Shown: positions 24,905-33,044 of the stretch, in pieces
Position numbering within the stretch: the stretch's first letter is position 1
How the letters are laid out: each line of letters starts with the position of its first letter
NCBI GenBank assembly: GCA_964463145.1
Contig: CAYXBG010000006.1
Coordinates: 1 to 39,758 of the forward strand
Direction: 5' to 3'
From: CAYXBG01 sp964463145
GTDB taxonomy: Bacteria; Acidobacteriota; UBA6911; RPQK01; CBDAPI01
DNA length: 39,758 nucleotides
Made by a program: the position numbers and the translations under genes
The notes under the pieces: model-generated
Told to the model about the DNA's origin: nothing
Seen by the model: only the letters and a program-made list of their open reading frames with translations
Databases searched by the model: none

Positions 24905-25807
24905 ATGAGTCAGATCGCCGAATGTATTCTGAATGTTAGTGAAGGTAGAGACCAACGAGTCATACAAGCCATAGGCAATAGCATAGAGGCTATCGAGGGG
25001 GCTCGCCTACTGCATATTTCATCCGATGAGACTCATCATCGGACCGTTTTCACCTTTGCAGCGCTGGTTTCGTTGATTGGTGATTGCGCCTTCGAAGCCG
25101 TTGCAACAGCATGTCGTCTCATCGATATGAGAAAGCATCAAGGCGTACATCCTCGGATAGGAGCTGCCGATGTTGTACCTTTCGTACCGGTTGAAAATTC
25201 ATCAATGCAAACCTGCATACAGATTGCTCGCAGACTTGGGGTAAGAGTGGGAGAGCAACTGCAGGTACCTGTCTACTACTACGGAGAGGCCTCGATCACA
25301 CCTGAATATCGAGATCTTGCCGAGTTGCGTAGAGGGCAATTCGAATGCCTATTGGAAAGGATGACAATTGAGGGATGGTCTCCAGATGTTGGTCCTGCAA
25401 AACCCCATTTCAGTGCAGGAGCTATGGCGATTGGAGCGAGATCCAGATTGATCGCCTTCAATGTATATCTTGCGACACGTAATCTTGATATCGCGCAGAA
25501 CATATCGTCTCAAATCCGAGCCCGTAATGGAGGATTAACTGGTGTAAAGGCTCTGGGGCTATTTATCGAACACAGGAATCAGGTACAGATCTCAATGAAC
25601 CTGACAGACCCAGATGCAACTTCCATGAGAGTTGTTTATGAACGGATTAAATATCTTGCAGAATCTTTGGGGGTGAAGGTGGATTGTTCTGAGTTAATAG
25701 GACTCGTATCTGAAAAGGACCTCACAAGCATTGATGCAGCCCAGATGAAGATCATTGATTTTGATGAACGTCGATTTCTGGAAAAATGTCTGGAGGAGAA
25801 AGACTAG
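24905..25807 (+). CDS. ftcD: Glutamate formimidoyltransferase (FtcD N-terminal type)
   Basis: Transfers a formimino group between N-formimino-glutamate and tetrahydrofolate; homologues also act on 5-formyl-THF. It has 300 residues, comprising only the two formiminotransferase subdomains; the cyclodeaminase domain of the mammalian fusion is absent. Landmarks are ECILNVSEGRD at the N terminus, DETHHRTVFTF, HQGVHPRIGAADVVPFVP and FSAGAMAIGAR. No hut (histidine degradation) genes are adjacent, so the role may be folate salvage rather than histidine catabolism. The 89 bases after the CNNM gene contain no clear promoter. Confidence 0.93.
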   Translation: MSQIAECILNVSEGRDQRVIQAIGNSIEAIEGARLLHISSDETHHRTVFTFAALVSLIGDCAFEAVATACRLIDMRKHQGVHPRIGAADVVPFVPVENSSMQTCIQIARRLGVRVGEQLQVPVYYYGEASITPEYRDLAELRRGQFECLLERMTIEGWSPDVGPAKPHFSAGAMAIGARSRLIAFNVYLATRNLDIAQNISSQIRARNGGLTGVKALGLFIEHRNQVQISMNLTDPDATSMRVVYERIKYLAESLGVKVDCSELIGLVSEKDLTSIDAAQMKIIDFDERRFLEKCLEEKD

Positions 25808-25935
25808 CCTTTTTAATGTAGGATGCTCGGAACCGAGTGAGGTAAATCATATCAAGTGGTGGGTGTACTGCATCTATGCGGGGTTTTCTTGGAAGGTTCC
25901 TGAGGGTCTTGGTAATAGACTAGGAAATTAAAACA

Positions 25936-26415
25936 ATGTATCAGGTAGTGCTTGTCGAGCCGAAGATACCCCAAAACACAGGCAGCATTGCGAGATTATG
26001 TGCAGCTACAGGGACACAGCTCCATTTGATTGAGCCTCTAGGGTTTGAGATCACTGAAAGTCGGGTTAAGAGAGCAGGATTGGACTATTGGAAATTTGTC
26101 GATCTCTCAACTCATCGGTCACTGGAAGAACTCACCATCGATTCATGTAGTTCACGATTTTGTTTTTTCTCGAAAAAAGCTCGGAAAACTTATGTCGATG
26201 CAGGGTTTCAGGGAGATGAAATGCTGGTTTTCGGAAGTGAGACAGACGGATTGGAAGATGGACTCCTGGCGCGTTATGAGAAGAACTGCTTTAGAATACC
26301 TATTTTTGAACCTGGAGTAAGGAGTTTGAATCTAGCAAATGCGGTCTCGATTGTTCTCTACGAGGCACTTCGCCAGAGTGGTCGGCTCACTTCTCGAAAA
26401 ACGTCAAGTGGATAG
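25936..26415 (+). CDS. trmL: tRNA (cytidine/uridine-34-2'-O)-methyltransferase TrmL
   Basis: SPOUT enzyme methylating the wobble nucleotide of leucine tRNAs. It has 159 residues. The N-terminal LVEPKIPQNTGSIARLCAATG and VKRAGLDYW match the family closely. The knot motifs are FGSETDGL, where E. coli has FGPETRGL, and VRSLNLANAVSIVLYEALRQ. The Pro-to-Ser and Arg-to-Asp changes in the first knot motif are worth noting but occur outside the main SAM backbone contacts as far as I can judge. AGGAAA precedes ATG 25936 by about nine bases. Confidence 0.93.
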   Translation: MYQVVLVEPKIPQNTGSIARLCAATGTQLHLIEPLGFEITESRVKRAGLDYWKFVDLSTHRSLEELTIDSCSSRFCFFSKKARKTYVDAGFQGDEMLVFGSETDGLEDGLLARYEKNCFRIPIFEPGVRSLNLANAVSIVLYEALRQSGRLTSRKTSSG

Positions 26416-26543
26416 AAGGAGGCATAATTCTTACAGCCTTTTAGATGACGATTGCTATAGGATCTTATTTTACAGACTAGAAGCTAAATCCAGTTTGTCT
26501 ACTGTGTTAAAATTCTCGGCATACTCTGGAGATTGGGGCCGCC

Positions 26544-28301
26544 ATGCTTGCCACTTTTTACCGTCCCTTCTGTCTTTTGATATTTTGTTTAATTGTCTGT
26601 ACAGCTAACGCTGGTGTAGATAAGAGAGTTAAAACAGAATACATCTCGAAATATGTAAACCGGACCTTTTTTCTCAAGATTCCCATTCTTGGAACTAGTC
26701 AGGTTATTAGGTTGGGTCGGCTAAAACCCCAGTTAGATCGTTCCAATTTCGGTGAGGCTATATCTTTCAAAGTTGGTGAGCAAGTACGGATTCTAGATCT
26801 CAATTTCCGGGATAAAGTAATCCGTTTGCGTGTAGCATCTCTGGATCAAAGCCGAGAAGCCTCCGTGCGGTTTCAATTTTCAAAGCCTCTGCAAACGATT
26901 TTCGAACAACGACAGGTCTTTGATGCGGCCCTTGACTATACTCTCACGGAAGGAACCTCTTTTCGGGAGGTGGAGGCTGCCAAAGTAATCTACGTCCAGA
27001 ATCAGTTCGACCATATCATCAGGCAATTAGCGAGAATGACTGGGGCCGAAACCCATTTTGTAGTCGATATTATTGCCAAAAAAAATCCTGAATACAGGAA
27101 AGTCAATTCCCAGGCTGCCCAGGCCGAGGAAAGATTAAAAGCTCTCCAAGGGCAGTTGACGGAGATGTCAAAGTCCCTCGATTCTGAGCGTTCTTCATCT
27201 AGGAAATTAACAGCTCAGTATGAACGTAACGCGCGGGAGCACGAGAACCTTAGGGGCGAGGTGGTCAGATTGACGGACGAACGGGAAAATGATCGTTCTA
27301 GGGCGAAGCAGCTGGAAACTGAGAATGAAAGAATCAGGAAAAGCCAGCGAGCATACGAACGCCAGATTAATGAGTTAATCCTTAACTTGAGTAGTGAGCG
27401 AGACCAGTCAGGGAAGTTGGGAACAAAAGTGGAGAATCTGGGGGACTTTGTTGCGACGCTGCAGAATGAAAGGTCTGACCTTTCAGGCAAGTTGACTGAG
27501 GCTAGTGGGCAGATATCAAGTTTGCAATCTGAAAAAAACACTTTGAGGGAGGAGCTAACTGAAGAGCGGTCTAGTAACAGGAAATTAGATTCAAGGCTGA
27601 GAGCTTTAACATCGGACAAGAGGAGCATAAATGCACAGTTTTTGGAGATGCGTGATCAGAAAGAGATTCTGGAGATAGCCGTAGCTTTGACGGATGCCTT
27701 GCATCTAGGGGATCCGGGTCCGGAGGTAGAAGAGGAAGAGGTCCAGATCAAAGAGGTGTTTTTGGTTTCTCAAAAGATAGGCACACTCCGGATTGATGTC
27801 CCTGAACAAGTAAACCAGCCGTCCTTTGTAGAGTTCACTCTTGAATCACCAGACACGGTCAAATTTTCAGATCAAGAGCGGGAACTCTACAGTGCGCTTG
27901 TTGGTGACAAGGTTAGGATTGAGGCAAGCTGGGACTCTCCTGACTTATTGGGGGTTGTACTCACAAAGAGCGAGGCCGAGCGAGCTGTTCCTATTCGCGA
28001 GAAAACTCGTTGGGAATGGGATTTCAATGGTGAATTGAAGCGTGAAGTGGCTGCGGCACTAAAACTCGATTTTTTGGATAGAAATTCCCAACGTATCCCT
28101 GTATACCGCCAGCAGTTTGTCTTACATCCAGCTGGACTTGGAAATCAGATTTCCCGAGCACTCTCGGCCTCATCTTTATTTATAGGTCTTATTGCTGGAG
28201 TTATTGGAGCTTTGCTTTGGACCAGTAAGCGAAGAGCTCGACCTGAGATCGTAGATCCAGAAACCTACCCGGCAGAATATGTGCCCAATAAGAGGTTGTG
28301 A
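26544..28301 (+). CDS. Secreted or membrane-anchored coiled-coil protein of unknown function, 585 aa
   Basis: No family recognised. Architecture: signal peptide (1-23, cleavage after TANA), a globular beta-rich region (about 25-190), a long charged coiled coil (about 190-385) with the repeated pattern SER/ERSS-RKL, an acidic linker near 395-405 (EVEEEEVQIKE), a second beta-rich region (about 405-530), one transmembrane helix (about 541-560, LFIGLIAGVIGALLW) and a short basic cytoplasmic tail ending PNKRL. It therefore has most of its mass in the periplasm and is anchored C-terminally. Its length and continuous frame make it certainly coding. The neighbours trmL and nth do not explain it. Confidence 0.85.
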   Translation: MLATFYRPFCLLIFCLIVCTANAGVDKRVKTEYISKYVNRTFFLKIPILGTSQVIRLGRLKPQLDRSNFGEAISFKVGEQVRILDLNFRDKVIRLRVASLDQSREASVRFQFSKPLQTIFEQRQVFDAALDYTLTEGTSFREVEAAKVIYVQNQFDHIIRQLARMTGAETHFVVDIIAKKNPEYRKVNSQAAQAEERLKALQGQLTEMSKSLDSERSSSRKLTAQYERNAREHENLRGEVVRLTDERENDRSRAKQLETENERIRKSQRAYERQINELILNLSSERDQSGKLGTKVENLGDFVATLQNERSDLSGKLTEASGQISSLQSEKNTLREELTEERSSNRKLDSRLRALTSDKRSINAQFLEMRDQKEILEIAVALTDALHLGDPGPEVEEEEVQIKEVFLVSQKIGTLRIDVPEQVNQPSFVEFTLESPDTVKFSDQERELYSALVGDKVRIEASWDSPDLLGVVLTKSEAERAVPIREKTRWEWDFNGELKREVAAALKLDFLDRNSQRIPVYRQQFVLHPAGLGNQISRALSASSLFIGLIAGVIGALLWTSKRRARPEIVDPETYPAEYVPNKRL

Positions 28302-28483
28302 GGCAGCTCGTTGTTCTTCCCTCATAGATTAGAATTGTTCTGTATTGACCAGAATCGAGTATAAGTTTTAGGGGACATTTCTCGGCTGCTAGTCGGGTTT
28401 CTTGGGGTGATATTCAGTGATCTGATCGTGGTGCAGCTTGAGATTACTCCTTTCTCTAGCGGTCATCTCCAAGCCTCGTATCA

Positions 28484-28503
28484 GAGGAGCACCATGCGGT
28501 GCT
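28484..28503 (+). promoter_or_regulatory. Shine-Dalgarno and hairpin in front of nth
   Basis: GAGGAG (28484-28489) is followed by AGCACC-ATGC-GGTGCT (28488-28503), a perfect 6-bp stem with a 4-base loop ending at the base before ATG 28504. In linear RNA the Shine-Dalgarno sequence is too far from the in-frame ATGs (28504, 28507, 28516). Folding would bring them close, or hide part of the Shine-Dalgarno sequence. Confidence 0.4.
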
Positions 28504-29196
28504 ATGATGACCATCATGGTAAAGAAGAAGGTAGTAGCCACCGGAAAAAGCGAATTGCGACGAGTTGGCCAGATTGTCGAAATACTTTCTGACGAATACC
28601 GGGGAGCAGAATGTGCCCTGATGCATGAGAATGCTTTTCAGTTGTTGATGGCCACCATTTTGTCAGCCCAATGCACCGATGTAAGGGTTAACATGGTAAC
28701 CCCGGTACTATTCGAACAGTATCCAGGGCCTCGTGAGTTGGCGGTGGCGGAAATTCTAGAGGTCGAAGAGATCATCAGAAGTACTGGCTTCTACCGCAAC
28801 AAGGCTAAGAGTCTGGTCGGTGCCTCGAATACGATCGTAAGTGATTTCGGTGGCGAGGTTCCTGATACGATGGAAGACCTTCTTCGGCTACCTGGTGTAG
28901 CTCGCAAAACAGCAAATGTTGTTTTGGGTACTTGGTTTGGGATCGCGTCAGGAATAGTTGTAGACACCCACGTTTCAAGGCTATCACAACGTCTTGGGTT
29001 GACCGGGCTGACAAAACCTGTACCGATCGAGCGAGATTTGATGGATAAGCTGAGTCGAGATCACTGGATCGATTTTTCTCACTGGGTAATTCATCATGGT
29101 AGGAGGGTCTGTGGGGCACGGAAGCCGAAATGTGATCGTTGTGTCGTCGTGGATCTTTGCCCCTACTTCTCAAGCAATGTTAAGAGCTCATCATGA
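28504..29196 (+). CDS. nth: Endonuclease III
   Basis: DNA glycosylase/AP lyase that removes oxidised pyrimidines. It has 230 residues from ATG 28504, slightly longer than the 211 of E. coli. The helix-hairpin-helix LPGVARKTANV carries the catalytic Lys, the catalytic Asp lies in VDTHVSR, and the [4Fe-4S] loop follows the exact spacing C-x6-C-x2-C-x5-C (CGARKPKCDRCVVVDLC). The open frame runs back to TTG 28438, but that part has no homology I recognise. Three ATGs at 28504, 28507 and 28516 compete as starts. The stop overlaps the next start (ATGA). Confidence 0.95.
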   Translation: MMTIMVKKKVVATGKSELRRVGQIVEILSDEYRGAECALMHENAFQLLMATILSAQCTDVRVNMVTPVLFEQYPGPRELAVAEILEVEEIIRSTGFYRNKAKSLVGASNTIVSDFGGEVPDTMEDLLRLPGVARKTANVVLGTWFGIASGIVVDTHVSRLSQRLGLTGLTKPVPIERDLMDKLSRDHWIDFSHWVIHHGRRVCGARKPKCDRCVVVDLCPYFSSNVKSSS

Positions 29197-30263
29197 AAAG
29201 AACGTCCCCTAATCCGGGCCAGATCTTCCTCGTGGTTGCTCTGTCACTATGTCTATACCTTTTCTATGGGATTCTTAGACCTTTTTTGTTTTCTTTGATT
29301 CTCGCAATGACCATCGTTTGTCTTTTTCAGCGCCATTTCATCTGGTTGGATGAGCGGCTCGCAGGGAGGAAGAACCTGAGTTCGGGGATCATGTGTATCA
29401 GTATCACAGGCTTGATATTGGTGCCCTTATTTTTGGTTTTCATGTCAATTGTTGAGGAATTAGGTCTGGCTTATAATTCTTTTTTGGTTAATCAAACCAA
29501 GATGCAACAACTTTTAGAACGTCCGCTCATTGAGTTTTTAAATCCACTTTTCAACCAGCTGCCTCCGTTTCTGCGGGTGGATGAAGGTAGCCTAAGTAGT
29601 TTGATGGCGGTCCGTGTCGAAGCAATAGTTAGTTTTCTAGTAACGCAGTCCTCTTCCCTTCTCGGAGAAGTTGGTCGCATAGTGATTAATTTTTTGGTGA
29701 TGATGTTCAGCATGTTTTTTTTGTTCCGAGATGGAAGATCTCTATTGTATCGAATGCGTGAATTGATCCCTTTAGAAAGACGATACCAAGATGTGCTGAT
29801 TGGCAATCTGCAGAGCATTGTGCAGGCCACTTTCGTTGGGATTTTCGCAACAGGCCTCTGCCAGGGATTTTTGGCAGCACTTATTTTCTGGGGCCTTGGA
29901 ATCGACAACCCAGTTTTCTGGGGAGGCCTTGTGGTAGTAGCCTCAACTATACCAATTGCAGGTACGGGGCTTGTGTGGATGCCCGTAGCTGTCTATCTGG
30001 TGTTGAGCGGATCTTTAGCGCAAGGGATAACTTTGGCAGTTCTTGGAGCGCTCATCATAAGCCTAATCGACAACATAATTCGTCCTGTCATCATTCAAGG
30101 TCGTTCCGATGGAATACATATACTTCTTTTGTTTTTTGCATTGGCTGGTGGGCTTCTTTTTTTCGGGCCTGCAGGTTTAGTTCTAGGTCCTCTTGTTACT
30201 GCTCTGTTGATGGGGTTGCTTGAGATTTATGGATTAGAATTTCGACAACTCGATAGCGAGTGA
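29193..30263 (+). CDS. AI-2E family transporter (PerM/YdiK/TqsA type)
   Basis: Inner-membrane permease with 356 residues and about seven to eight hydrophobic helices in the family arrangement: a pair at the N terminus, a large polar segment about 105-150, then a helix-rich C-terminal half. The conserved C-terminal pattern DNIIRPVIIQGRS is present, followed by a hydrophobic pair with GPAGLVLGPLV. Family members export diverse small molecules or act as Na+/H+ antiporters, so the name should not be read as evidence for quorum sensing. The four-base overlap with nth implies coupled translation. Confidence 0.9.
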   Translation: MKRTSPNPGQIFLVVALSLCLYLFYGILRPFLFSLILAMTIVCLFQRHFIWLDERLAGRKNLSSGIMCISITGLILVPLFLVFMSIVEELGLAYNSFLVNQTKMQQLLERPLIEFLNPLFNQLPPFLRVDEGSLSSLMAVRVEAIVSFLVTQSSSLLGEVGRIVINFLVMMFSMFFLFRDGRSLLYRMRELIPLERRYQDVLIGNLQSIVQATFVGIFATGLCQGFLAALIFWGLGIDNPVFWGGLVVVASTIPIAGTGLVWMPVAVYLVLSGSLAQGITLAVLGALIISLIDNIIRPVIIQGRSDGIHILLLFFALAGGLLFFGPAGLVLGPLVTALLMGLLEIYGLEFRQLDSE

Positions 30264-30313
30264 TTACTTGACAACAAAGGGTTGGTGCAGTTGGAATCAA
30301 TCTAGCCTCGGGC

Positions 30314-31102
30314 CTAGCCCTCATACTGATGGTCTCCGCTGCTAAGAGTGCCACTTTCTGAATCCACAGGGTAGGCTCTCTCAAGACAGGACTGGACGAA
30401 AATCTTGGCTTTTCGGCAAGCATGGAGAGAGTTTTCTCCTCGTGCTAGGAACGTCGCGATCGCTGATGACAGTGTACAACCAGTTCCTCGCGTATATGAG
30501 GTAGGTACACGAGGACCGGAAATGGTTATTGAATCTTTTTGATCAAAGAAGAAATCCGTGCAGTTTTTCGGATCGTGGCTATGTCCGCCTGTGATTAACA
30601 CTGATTGGGCCCCCAAGTTCAATAGCGATTGGCCGGCTTTCTCCAGAAAGGACTTCTGCTCGGATGGAACTCCACTAATTTCCGAGGCCTCCTTGAAGTT
30701 AGGTGTTAAAATCGTCGCCAGAGGGAGCAGGAGGTTTTTCAGGGCCGAAAGAGTATTGCTGTCACTGAAGATGTGTCCGCTAGAACTCTGGATGACGGGA
30801 TCAATAACGACAGGTATTTGAGTACCGGACAACTCCTCGGCCACTACCGATACGAGATCTGTGCTTGGTAGGATTCCAATTTTTATTGCTTCGGCACCAC
30901 TTTGCAAGCTGGCTCTTATTTGCAAGCGAACTAGGTCCGGGCAAATTCCCGAGACATCCAGAACCTCTGATACGGTCTGGGTCGTAATAGCAGAAACGGC
31001 ACAAAAAGGGTGACTACCCAAAGCTGTAATTGTCCGAAGGTCACGTTGGATTCCCGAACATCCAGAACTATCCGAACCAGAGATCGCTAGTACTTTTTTC
31101 AT
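30314..31102 (-). CDS. thiD: Hydroxymethylpyrimidine/phosphomethylpyrimidine kinase
   Basis: Makes HMP pyrophosphate for thiamine synthesis. It has 262 residues, a ribokinase-fold enzyme. It opens with KKVLAISGSDSSGCSGIQRDL, where most ThiD have GGAGIQADL, so Cys-Ser replaces Gly-Ala. Further landmarks are IDPVIQSSSG, LTPNFKEASEISG, VLITGGHS and GTGCTLSSAIA, the last containing the catalytic Asp-equivalent region and anion hole. GGGGAG lies about ten bases before the ATG at 31102. No other thiamine gene is in the window. A TPP riboswitch was looked for upstream and not supported. Confidence 0.92.
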   Translation of the reverse strand: MKKVLAISGSDSSGCSGIQRDLRTITALGSHPFCAVSAITTQTVSEVLDVSGICPDLVRLQIRASLQSGAEAIKIGILPSTDLVSVVAEELSGTQIPVVIDPVIQSSSGHIFSDSNTLSALKNLLLPLATILTPNFKEASEISGVPSEQKSFLEKAGQSLLNLGAQSVLITGGHSHDPKNCTDFFFDQKDSITISGPRVPTSYTRGTGCTLSSAIATFLARGENSLHACRKAKIFVQSCLERAYPVDSESGTLSSGDHQYEG

Positions 31103-31313
31103 CGTATGAAACTCCCCATTGGAGAAAACTGCGATGACTTTATCGCGGTCAGGCAGGTTTCTGAAAGTAATACAAGCAAACTCTCTATGGTGGTCTAGGC
31201 TATGTTTTAGATAGGGGTACTACGTCTTCTCAGTCATCCTGCACGTAATCCGTTTTGGAATTATGTTACCCTTAAAACCTGCTTTTTGTGACGTAGAGAT
31301 CGGAGAAATGTAA

Positions 31314-31706
31314 ATGGCTTCACAAGGGGATAAGATAGCGTATTTTCTCGTCGGTGGTTTTATTGGGGCGGGTATTGCCTTCCTTTTTGCTCCTAAATCG
31401 GGCGAGGAAACAAGGGGGTATCTGAAAACTAGATACCGTGAAGGATCTGAGACTTTGAGCGAAAAAACAAGCGATGGCCTTGAGTACTTAGAGCAGACTA
31501 AAGAATGGTTGGCAGAACGCGCAAGTGAAAGCAAAGGGAAGTTGGGTGCTCAATCTCGTCGGGTTGTTGGAGCTCTTGGAGAAGGATTGGAGAAAGGGAA
31601 AGAGACGATCACTCAGGAAAAAGAAAATATCAGTAGAGCAGTGAAGGCTGGGAAAAAGGCCTATGCGGAAGCCAAAGAGGTAGAGGCCGTTGAGGGAGAA
31701 TCCTAG
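31314..31706 (+). CDS. YtxH domain protein
   Basis: Small membrane-anchored protein with 130 residues. The N-terminal hydrophobic helix (about 8-26) followed at once by FAPKSGEETRGYLKTR is the YtxH (gas-vesicle-GvpP-like) signature. The remainder is a Lys/Glu/Ala-rich helix, probably coiled coil. The family is associated with general stress in Firmicutes, but its biochemical role is unknown. GGAGA precedes ATG 31314 by about eight bases. It is followed after 12 bases by a second small membrane protein, so the two probably form one unit. It diverges from thiD. Confidence 0.88.
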   Translation: MASQGDKIAYFLVGGFIGAGIAFLFAPKSGEETRGYLKTRYREGSETLSEKTSDGLEYLEQTKEWLAERASESKGKLGAQSRRVVGALGEGLEKGKETITQEKENISRAVKAGKKAYAEAKEVEAVEGES

Positions 31707-31718
31707 AGAGGAAATGAG

Positions 31719-32243
31719 TTGAATTCCGATTTGCAAAACTGGATACCCATTGTGGCGTTTATTGCAGCAGGTGTGTTTGTGTTGCAGGTTGTAGCCGTTA
31801 TCTTTGCCGTTGTTGCTGTGCGTAAGGTGGCTAAACAAGTCGAGGAAGAATCACAAAGACTTGAAAAGGCACTAAGTACCATTCGCTCCAGACTAATAGA
31901 ATTGACTGACGGCTTGGAGCCGGTGAGAGGAGTGGCTCGGGATCTGGCGCTCAGCATGGAAACCCTCTCGGGAATACTCCAAAAGCGGGCAGCTCACGCG
32001 GATGAATTCCTGGATCAGGCGATCTCTACTGGACAAGAGCAAGTAGCAAAGGTTGATTACCTGATCAGCGATACAATTGAGAAATTTGAAAAGTCCACCG
32101 AAATGATCCAGAAAGATCTTCTGAAACCCGCGGTTGAAATATCATCCATCGTTAAGGGCATTCGCAGTGCTCTGGGTATTATATTTCCGGGTAAGAAGAG
32201 GAAGTCCTCTGAGACTAGCCGAGAAGAAGAACTTTTCATCTAA
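31719..32243 (+). CDS. Membrane-anchored coiled-coil protein, partner of the YtxH gene
   Basis: It has 174 residues: one N-terminal transmembrane helix (about 10-34), then an amphipathic helical region (35-150) resembling DUF948/laminin-like bacterial proteins, then a basic stretch (FPGKKRKSS) and an acidic end (REEELFI). I recall similar proteins ending in E-E-L/M-F-I beside YtxH genes in Acidobacteriota, but could not check this. The start is TTG 31719, supported by AGAGGA about seven bases upstream. No ATG gives the membrane helix. The 3' end overlaps a minus-strand microprotein gene by four bases. Confidence 0.78.
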   Translation: MNSDLQNWIPIVAFIAAGVFVLQVVAVIFAVVAVRKVAKQVEEESQRLEKALSTIRSRLIELTDGLEPVRGVARDLALSMETLSGILQKRAAHADEFLDQAISTGQEQVAKVDYLISDTIEKFEKSTEMIQKDLLKPAVEISSIVKGIRSALGIIFPGKKRKSSETSREEELFI

Positions 32244-32335
32244 TCTCGATGTTGGATCTGAGATCCTACTAGGTATCCAAGACCGAAGATTGTAATAATT
32301 GCAATCAGATGAAAAAATAGCCATCCTGCTGACAT
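32240..32335 (-). CDS. Putative 31-residue single-span membrane microprotein
   Basis: Reading minus from ATG 32335 (complement of 32333-32335) to TAG (complement of 32240-32242) gives 31 residues: MSAGWLFFHLIAIIT, then a continued hydrophobic stretch through FGLGYLVG, then the polar end SQIQHRD. The span of about 20 hydrophobic residues with a Gly-Ser start and charged end is a normal single transmembrane helix. AAGGGG lies six bases before the ATG, a good Shine-Dalgarno sequence. It is 46 bases after the mobA stop on the same strand and occupies an otherwise gene-free gap. No homologue is recognised. Against it: shortness and a small GGATC-TGA-GATCC hairpin inside the frame. Confidence 0.5.
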   Translation of the reverse strand: MSAGWLFFHLIAIITIFGLGYLVGSQIQHRD

Positions 32336-32381
32336 TTGATCCCCTTAGTTACAGATCCTAGCCAGTCATTTCCCGGGACTC

Positions 32382-32963
32382 CTAATCCTGCGTTTGCCTG
32401 AAAGACTGAAGGTCATTGATATTTAAGAAGACATCTTCTTCAGAGTCTCCGATCGCATTTTCCAGGATTTTCACTCGCATTTCACCAGATTTGATCAGCC
32501 CAGTGAGACTCAGCTGCTTGTCTCCTATCCACTTAGCCAGTATATCGACACATCGAGGAGAGTAGTATCCCACAAGAGGTTGTACACGGTTCGATGTATC
32601 TCTAGGTACGACGGCGTCGTAGTTTTTGGCTTGGTTTCCAAGAGATCTCAGCAGGTCTTTTGTCAGCATGGGCATGTCGCAAGGAATAAAGCAGTTCAAT
32701 CTTTTTTTCGAGTGACGTAGACCCGAAAGTATTCCTCCCATTGGCCCACAATCCGGAAGTATATCAATCACAGTTGAGACTTCGACTTCGTACTGTCTAG
32801 CCTGTATTGATGAACCAAGCACGATATGTACCTCGAGACCCAAAGATGACAGTAGTTCTGAAGCCCTTGCTATTAGCGGTTGACCTCGCCATACCATCAG
32901 AGGTTTTTCACGCCCCATTCGTCTGCTTAGGCCTCCTGCTAAGATGTATCCATTGCCCTGCAT
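32382..32963 (-). CDS. mobA: Molybdenum cofactor guanylyltransferase
   Basis: Adds GMP to molybdopterin cofactor. It has 193 residues from ATG 32963. The nucleotidyltransferase start GYILAGGLSRRMGREKPL and the metal site IPCDMPML are clear, with QPLVGYYS further on. The open frame extends to TTG 32999, but homologues start close to GYILAGG. AGGAGG abuts ATG 32963 directly, which is an unusually short spacing, so the upstream TTG cannot be fully excluded. MsrP at 36641-37654 is a molybdoenzyme but uses the unguanylylated cofactor, so mobA must serve another enzyme outside the window. Confidence 0.9.
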   Translation of the reverse strand: MQGNGYILAGGLSRRMGREKPLMVWRGQPLIARASELLSSLGLEVHIVLGSSIQARQYEVEVSTVIDILPDCGPMGGILSGLRHSKKRLNCFIPCDMPMLTKDLLRSLGNQAKNYDAVVPRDTSNRVQPLVGYYSPRCVDILAKWIGDKQLSLTGLIKSGEMRVKILENAIGDSEEDVFLNINDLQSFRQTQD

Positions 32964-33044
32964 CCTCCTAGAATTAACCGTTCGGTCGGGATAGATCAAC
33001 TACTAGGCTATCTCTTTTGGAAGATATTCTTTTACAATTAGGGC

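Noticed and set aside
26339..26608. Plus-strand open frame spanning the trmL-coiled-coil gap
   Set aside because: It overlaps two real genes in another frame and its translation has no coherent composition.
29193..30263. Reading the AI-2E permease as evidence of quorum sensing
   Set aside because: The family name is historical and members move many substrates; no lux or lsr gene is present.
31103..31200. Possible TPP riboswitch upstream of thiD (an ACCTG-CCTGA-like segment on the minus strand)
   Set aside because: The 5' helix and the CTGAGA element of the TPP aptamer are missing, so the resemblance is limited to a few bases.
33033..33038. TACAAT seven bases before the serine hydrolase ATG, suggesting a leaderless mRNA
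   Set aside because: No -35 element lies 16-18 bases upstream, so the support is too weak.
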